Shown here in pieces: positions 61,870 through 64,000 of a stretch of DNA of 64,000 nt. A program made the position numbers and the translations under genes. The stretch spans positions 76,533 to 140,532 of the forward strand of contig DAISGD010000002.1 in assembly GCA_036823295.1 (NCBI GenBank), written 5' to 3'. The notes beneath the pieces are model-generated. The model was not told where the DNA came from. It saw only the letters and a program-made list of their open reading frames with translations, and searched no databases. The stretch comes from UBA4742 sp002403895 (GTDB lineage: Bacteria; Actinomycetota; Acidimicrobiia; Acidimicrobiales; Acidimicrobilacustridaceae). The stretch's first letter is position 1. The number at the start of each line of letters is the position of its first letter.

Positions 61870-63405
61870 TTAGGGATTGACGTAAATGAACCCGTAGGCC
61901 TCGTCCCGGTAGGCCACGCCGGTGTCGTCGAGCGCGACGGCCCAGTTGCCCTGCACCTCGGGGTTCGTCTCCTCCATGCCGTGGTCGGCCACCACGAAGA
62001 ACGCCGTGCGCTCGAACACGCCCGCCTGTTCCACGGCATCGAGGATCTGACCTACCCGGGCGTCGGTATCGCGCACGCTGGCCGCGGCGATGTCGGAGTA
62101 CGGGCCACCCTCGTGGAAGGCGGCGTCGGTGAGCGAGAAGTTGACCCAGGTGAATCGAGGCCGGGGACTGCCGTGGCGTCCGTTCCACACATCGAGGAAC
62201 TGGGTCACCGAGGTGTGGTCCACCTTGGAAGACCAGCGGTACTCCTTCACTGGCCGCACGAACATCTCGGTGGCGTGGGGCAACTCCTCCACCGGTGGTG
62301 GCCGGTCGATCGCTCCCCCGGCCCGCATCACGCCGAATGTCGAGTAGTCCGCCCCCACGTCACACGGTTCGTTCACCGAGGCGGTGAACGAGCCGGGGAA
62401 GGCCCGATGGACGACGTCGTGGATCGACTCGATGCCGGGAGCGAGGGTGGCCATGGACGTCACCCAGGTGGTGGGCGAGTTGGTGATGACCTGGGCGCCG
62501 AGGTCACGGTCCCACCAGGCGTTGTTCAAGATGCCGTGATGGCCCGGGTAGGCGCCGGTCACGATGGCGGTGTGATTGGCCAACGTCACCGTCGGCAGCG
62601 AGGACATGGCGCCGTGACCCAGCGAGGTACCGAGGGCCATGAGCCGGGCCACGTTTGGAGCGTGGCCCCGCGCCGCCAGGTCGTAGAGGACGTTGGCGTT
62701 GGCCCCGTCGAACAGGAACCCGATGACGTGGTCGGGCCGAGCACCGTGGCCATCGAGCAGGTCCGTCTGGACCTCGCCATCCTGGCGGGCCAGGAGGGCG
62801 TCGTCACGGGCCGACCCGTTGAGGCCGATCCCGGCACCTGGCTCGACCCCGAGCAGCGCCAGCACGGTGGGAGCCACGTCGACGAGCCGGCAGCTCTCGG
62901 GCACCAACCCCCGCTGCGCCACCCCAGCACCGGCGAGGATGAACGGCGCCCGGGCCTGGACGACATCGATCGACCCGTGCTCGCCGCGGTGGCCCCCCTC
63001 ATCCTCCCAGTTGTGGGCCGCGGTGTGGAGGGCCACCAGGTCCGGGGCGGCCGGCGAGTCGAACAGCTGGGCCACCTGTTCGTAGGCGAAGGGATAGGCG
63101 TTGGTCGATCGCGGCGGGAACGGGTTGGCCTGCTCCTCGGCGAGCGGCGAGAACCGGTCAGCGGCCTGGTCGGCCAGGGGGTCGGTACCGCTCGACGACT
63201 CCACGTCGAAGGCCCAGCCGGCACCGTCGTCCCGGCGACGGAAGCGCACCCGCCCATCGGTGGATGCCGCCTCGTAGCGGTCCTCGTCCGCCCGGCGCAG
63301 CACCATCTCCACCATGGGGCTCAGGGCCGGGTCGAGGAGGCCGGCCTCGGCCCGGTCGACGGCGTCACGGTGGGTGTCGGGATCCAGGGGCGAGGTAGCG
63401 GTCAT
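61870..63405 (-). CDS. Alkaline phosphatase-superfamily phosphodiesterase with permuted motif order
   Basis: 511 residues from ATG 63405. Metal and nucleophile elements: Asp233 (FLFDGAN), Thr274 (LPTVTLANHTAIVTGAYPGHHGI), Asp427/His431 (LTDAAFHEGGP), Asp474/His475 (VADHGM). The final metal His block, normally after DHGM, is instead near the N-terminus: His143 in GEHGSIDVVQARAPFILAGAGV, followed by LVDVAPTVLALLGV. So the sequence order of a type I phosphodiesterase/NPP is circularly permuted. All ligands are present, so activity is likely on a phosphodiester or pyrophosphate. No signal peptide, so cytoplasmic. It stops at 61870 just before a hairpin. Confidence 0.78.
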   Translation of the reverse strand: MTATSPLDPDTHRDAVDRAEAGLLDPALSPMVEMVLRRADEDRYEAASTDGRVRFRRRDDGAGWAFDVESSSGTDPLADQAADRFSPLAEEQANPFPPRSTNAYPFAYEQVAQLFDSPAAPDLVALHTAAHNWEDEGGHRGEHGSIDVVQARAPFILAGAGVAQRGLVPESCRLVDVAPTVLALLGVEPGAGIGLNGSARDDALLARQDGEVQTDLLDGHGARPDHVIGFLFDGANANVLYDLAARGHAPNVARLMALGTSLGHGAMSSLPTVTLANHTAIVTGAYPGHHGILNNAWWDRDLGAQVITNSPTTWVTSMATLAPGIESIHDVVHRAFPGSFTASVNEPCDVGADYSTFGVMRAGGAIDRPPPVEELPHATEMFVRPVKEYRWSSKVDHTSVTQFLDVWNGRHGSPRPRFTWVNFSLTDAAFHEGGPYSDIAAASVRDTDARVGQILDAVEQAGVFERTAFFVVADHGMEETNPEVQGNWAVALDDTGVAYRDEAYGFIYVNP

Positions 63406-63478
63406 GGCCCAAGGCTAGGCATCGGAGCCACCCGGCGAAGCCCTGAGCAGTCAGCCCGGGATCGACAACACTGCTCCC

Positions 63479-63690
63479 GTGGCGGAAAACCTGAGGAACA
63501 CCCACGGGTGGAGTCGGCCAATCGGTCGACGGATCACCATCGTGGCGGCAGTCATGGTGGCGGTGCCGGGCCTTTTCGGTCCGGCCCGGGTCGCCGGTGC
63601 TGCGGTGACGTTGACGGTGACGACCACTGCGGACGGTGGCCCCGGATCGCTGCGGGCCGCCATGGCGGCGGCGTCTTCGAATCGTAGGAC
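63479..63690 (+). pseudogene. Truncated secreted beta-helix-type gene start
   Basis: From GTG 63479 there is a signal peptide (RRITIVAAVMVAVPGLFGPARVAGA) followed by VTLTVTTTADGGPGSLRAAMAAAS, the usual opening of secreted right-handed beta-helix (CSLREA-type) proteins. After about residue 70 the frame turns into an Arg-rich shadow of the next gene, whose ATG lies at 63729. It therefore looks like a 5' fragment left after deletion, overlapping the following gene's leader. Confidence 0.5.
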
Positions 63691-63728
63691 GGTTGGACCC
63701 CGGCGGGCGGAGCGACGATCCTGTCGGG

Positions 63729-64000
63729 ATGAGCGCACCCAGCAACGACCGGTTCGGCGCCGGCGACGCCGACGACTTCCTCGACATCGACGCCTTGTTG
63801 AGCGATGAAGAGCGCCTCTTGCGCGACACCGTGCGCCAGTTCGTGGGCGACCGCATCCTGCCCGACGTGGCCGACTGGTTCGAAGAAGGCACGTTCCCCG
63901 TCGACCTGGCCAAGGAGATGGGCGCCCTCGGCTTGTTGGGGATGCACCTCGAGGGGTACGGCTGCGCCGGGACGAGCGCGGTGGCCTACGGGCTGGCCTG
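63729..64000 (+). CDS. Glutaryl-CoA dehydrogenase-like acyl-CoA dehydrogenase, 3'-truncated by window edge
   Basis: Ninety codons from ATG 63729. FLDIDALLSDEERLLRDTVRQFVGDRILPDVADWFEEGTFP is the N-terminal helical domain and MGALGLLGMHLEGYGCAGTSAVAYGLA a block found in glutaryl-CoA dehydrogenases. The gene runs off the window end, so the catalytic Glu cannot be checked. Expected role: oxidative decarboxylation of glutaryl-CoA in lysine or aromatic degradation. Confidence 0.75.
   Translation, partial: MSAPSNDRFGAGDADDFLDIDALLSDEERLLRDTVRQFVGDRILPDVADWFEEGTFPVDLAKEMGALGLLGMHLEGYGCAGTSAVAYGLA

Overview
The window reads as chromosome from a high-GC, Gram-positive actinobacterium. GTG starts are frequent, genes are packed in overlapping ATGA, GTGA and TGATG strings, and several promoters look leaderless. 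An Acidimicrobiia-like or mycobacteria-related lineage is my inference. It rests on the combination of a GlgE operon, an MptB-like polyprenyl-phosphate mannosyltransferase, a deazaflavin-type (LLM) oxidoreductase and a KstR-like regulon. I see no tRNA, rRNA, CRISPR array or insertion sequence. No stretch longer than about 300 bases lacks a gene.

Region by region. 1-5129: end of a GT-C glycosyltransferase, two magnesium transporters (CorA, MgtE-like) and an MptB-like mannosyltransferase. 5275-14786: one minus-strand operon glgE - treS/maltokinase fusion - malQ - glgB, which turns trehalose into branched alpha-glucan through maltose-1-phosphate. 14936-18528: YhhN protein, a Nudix stump, a flavoprotein reductase, a [3Fe-4S] ferredoxin and a divergent CaiB-type CoA-transferase. 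18666-21705: an SDR, a flippase-like membrane protein, a small protein and a decayed PAS/GAF gene. 21791-23756: amidohydrolase-like protein plus Rieske oxygenase. 23779-28992: membrane protein, secreted PI-PLC-like lipoprotein, serine hydrolase, ECF sigma factor and partner. 29156-40768: a lipid (probably steroid) catabolic block with a second amidohydrolase-like paralogue, two thiolase-like Ltp proteins, two DUF35 proteins, an acyl-CoA ligase and three acyl-CoA dehydrogenases. 40859-43430: two secreted proteins, one built of repeats. 43614-49806: FadD3-like ligase, assorted enzymes and a KstR-like TetR regulator behind an internally deleted acyl-CoA dehydrogenase. 50027-54416: membrane protein, GGDEF/EAL protein and flavoprotein. 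54501-59926: nitronate-monooxygenase-like protein, LLM oxidoreductase, acyl-CoA dehydrogenase and FadD19-like ligase. 60168-64000: MFS exporter, a phosphodiesterase with permuted motif order, a truncated secreted gene and the start of a glutaryl-CoA dehydrogenase.

The strongest unifying signal is a palindrome fitting TnnAACnnGTTnnA, the published consensus of the mycobacterial cholesterol repressor KstR. Five full or 13/14 copies lie in front of catabolic genes: 21767, 29132, 33350, 37111 and 49815. The last precedes an operon that encodes a TetR protein resembling KstR, so regulator and regulon appear to sit together and to be autoregulated. Two copies sit at an identical distance from the start codons of paralogous amidohydrolase-like proteins, both of which have lost most metal ligands of their family. 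These two proteins, one coupled to a Rieske oxygenase and the other next to Ltp/DUF35 genes, are the best candidates here for an undescribed activity in lipid or steroid breakdown.
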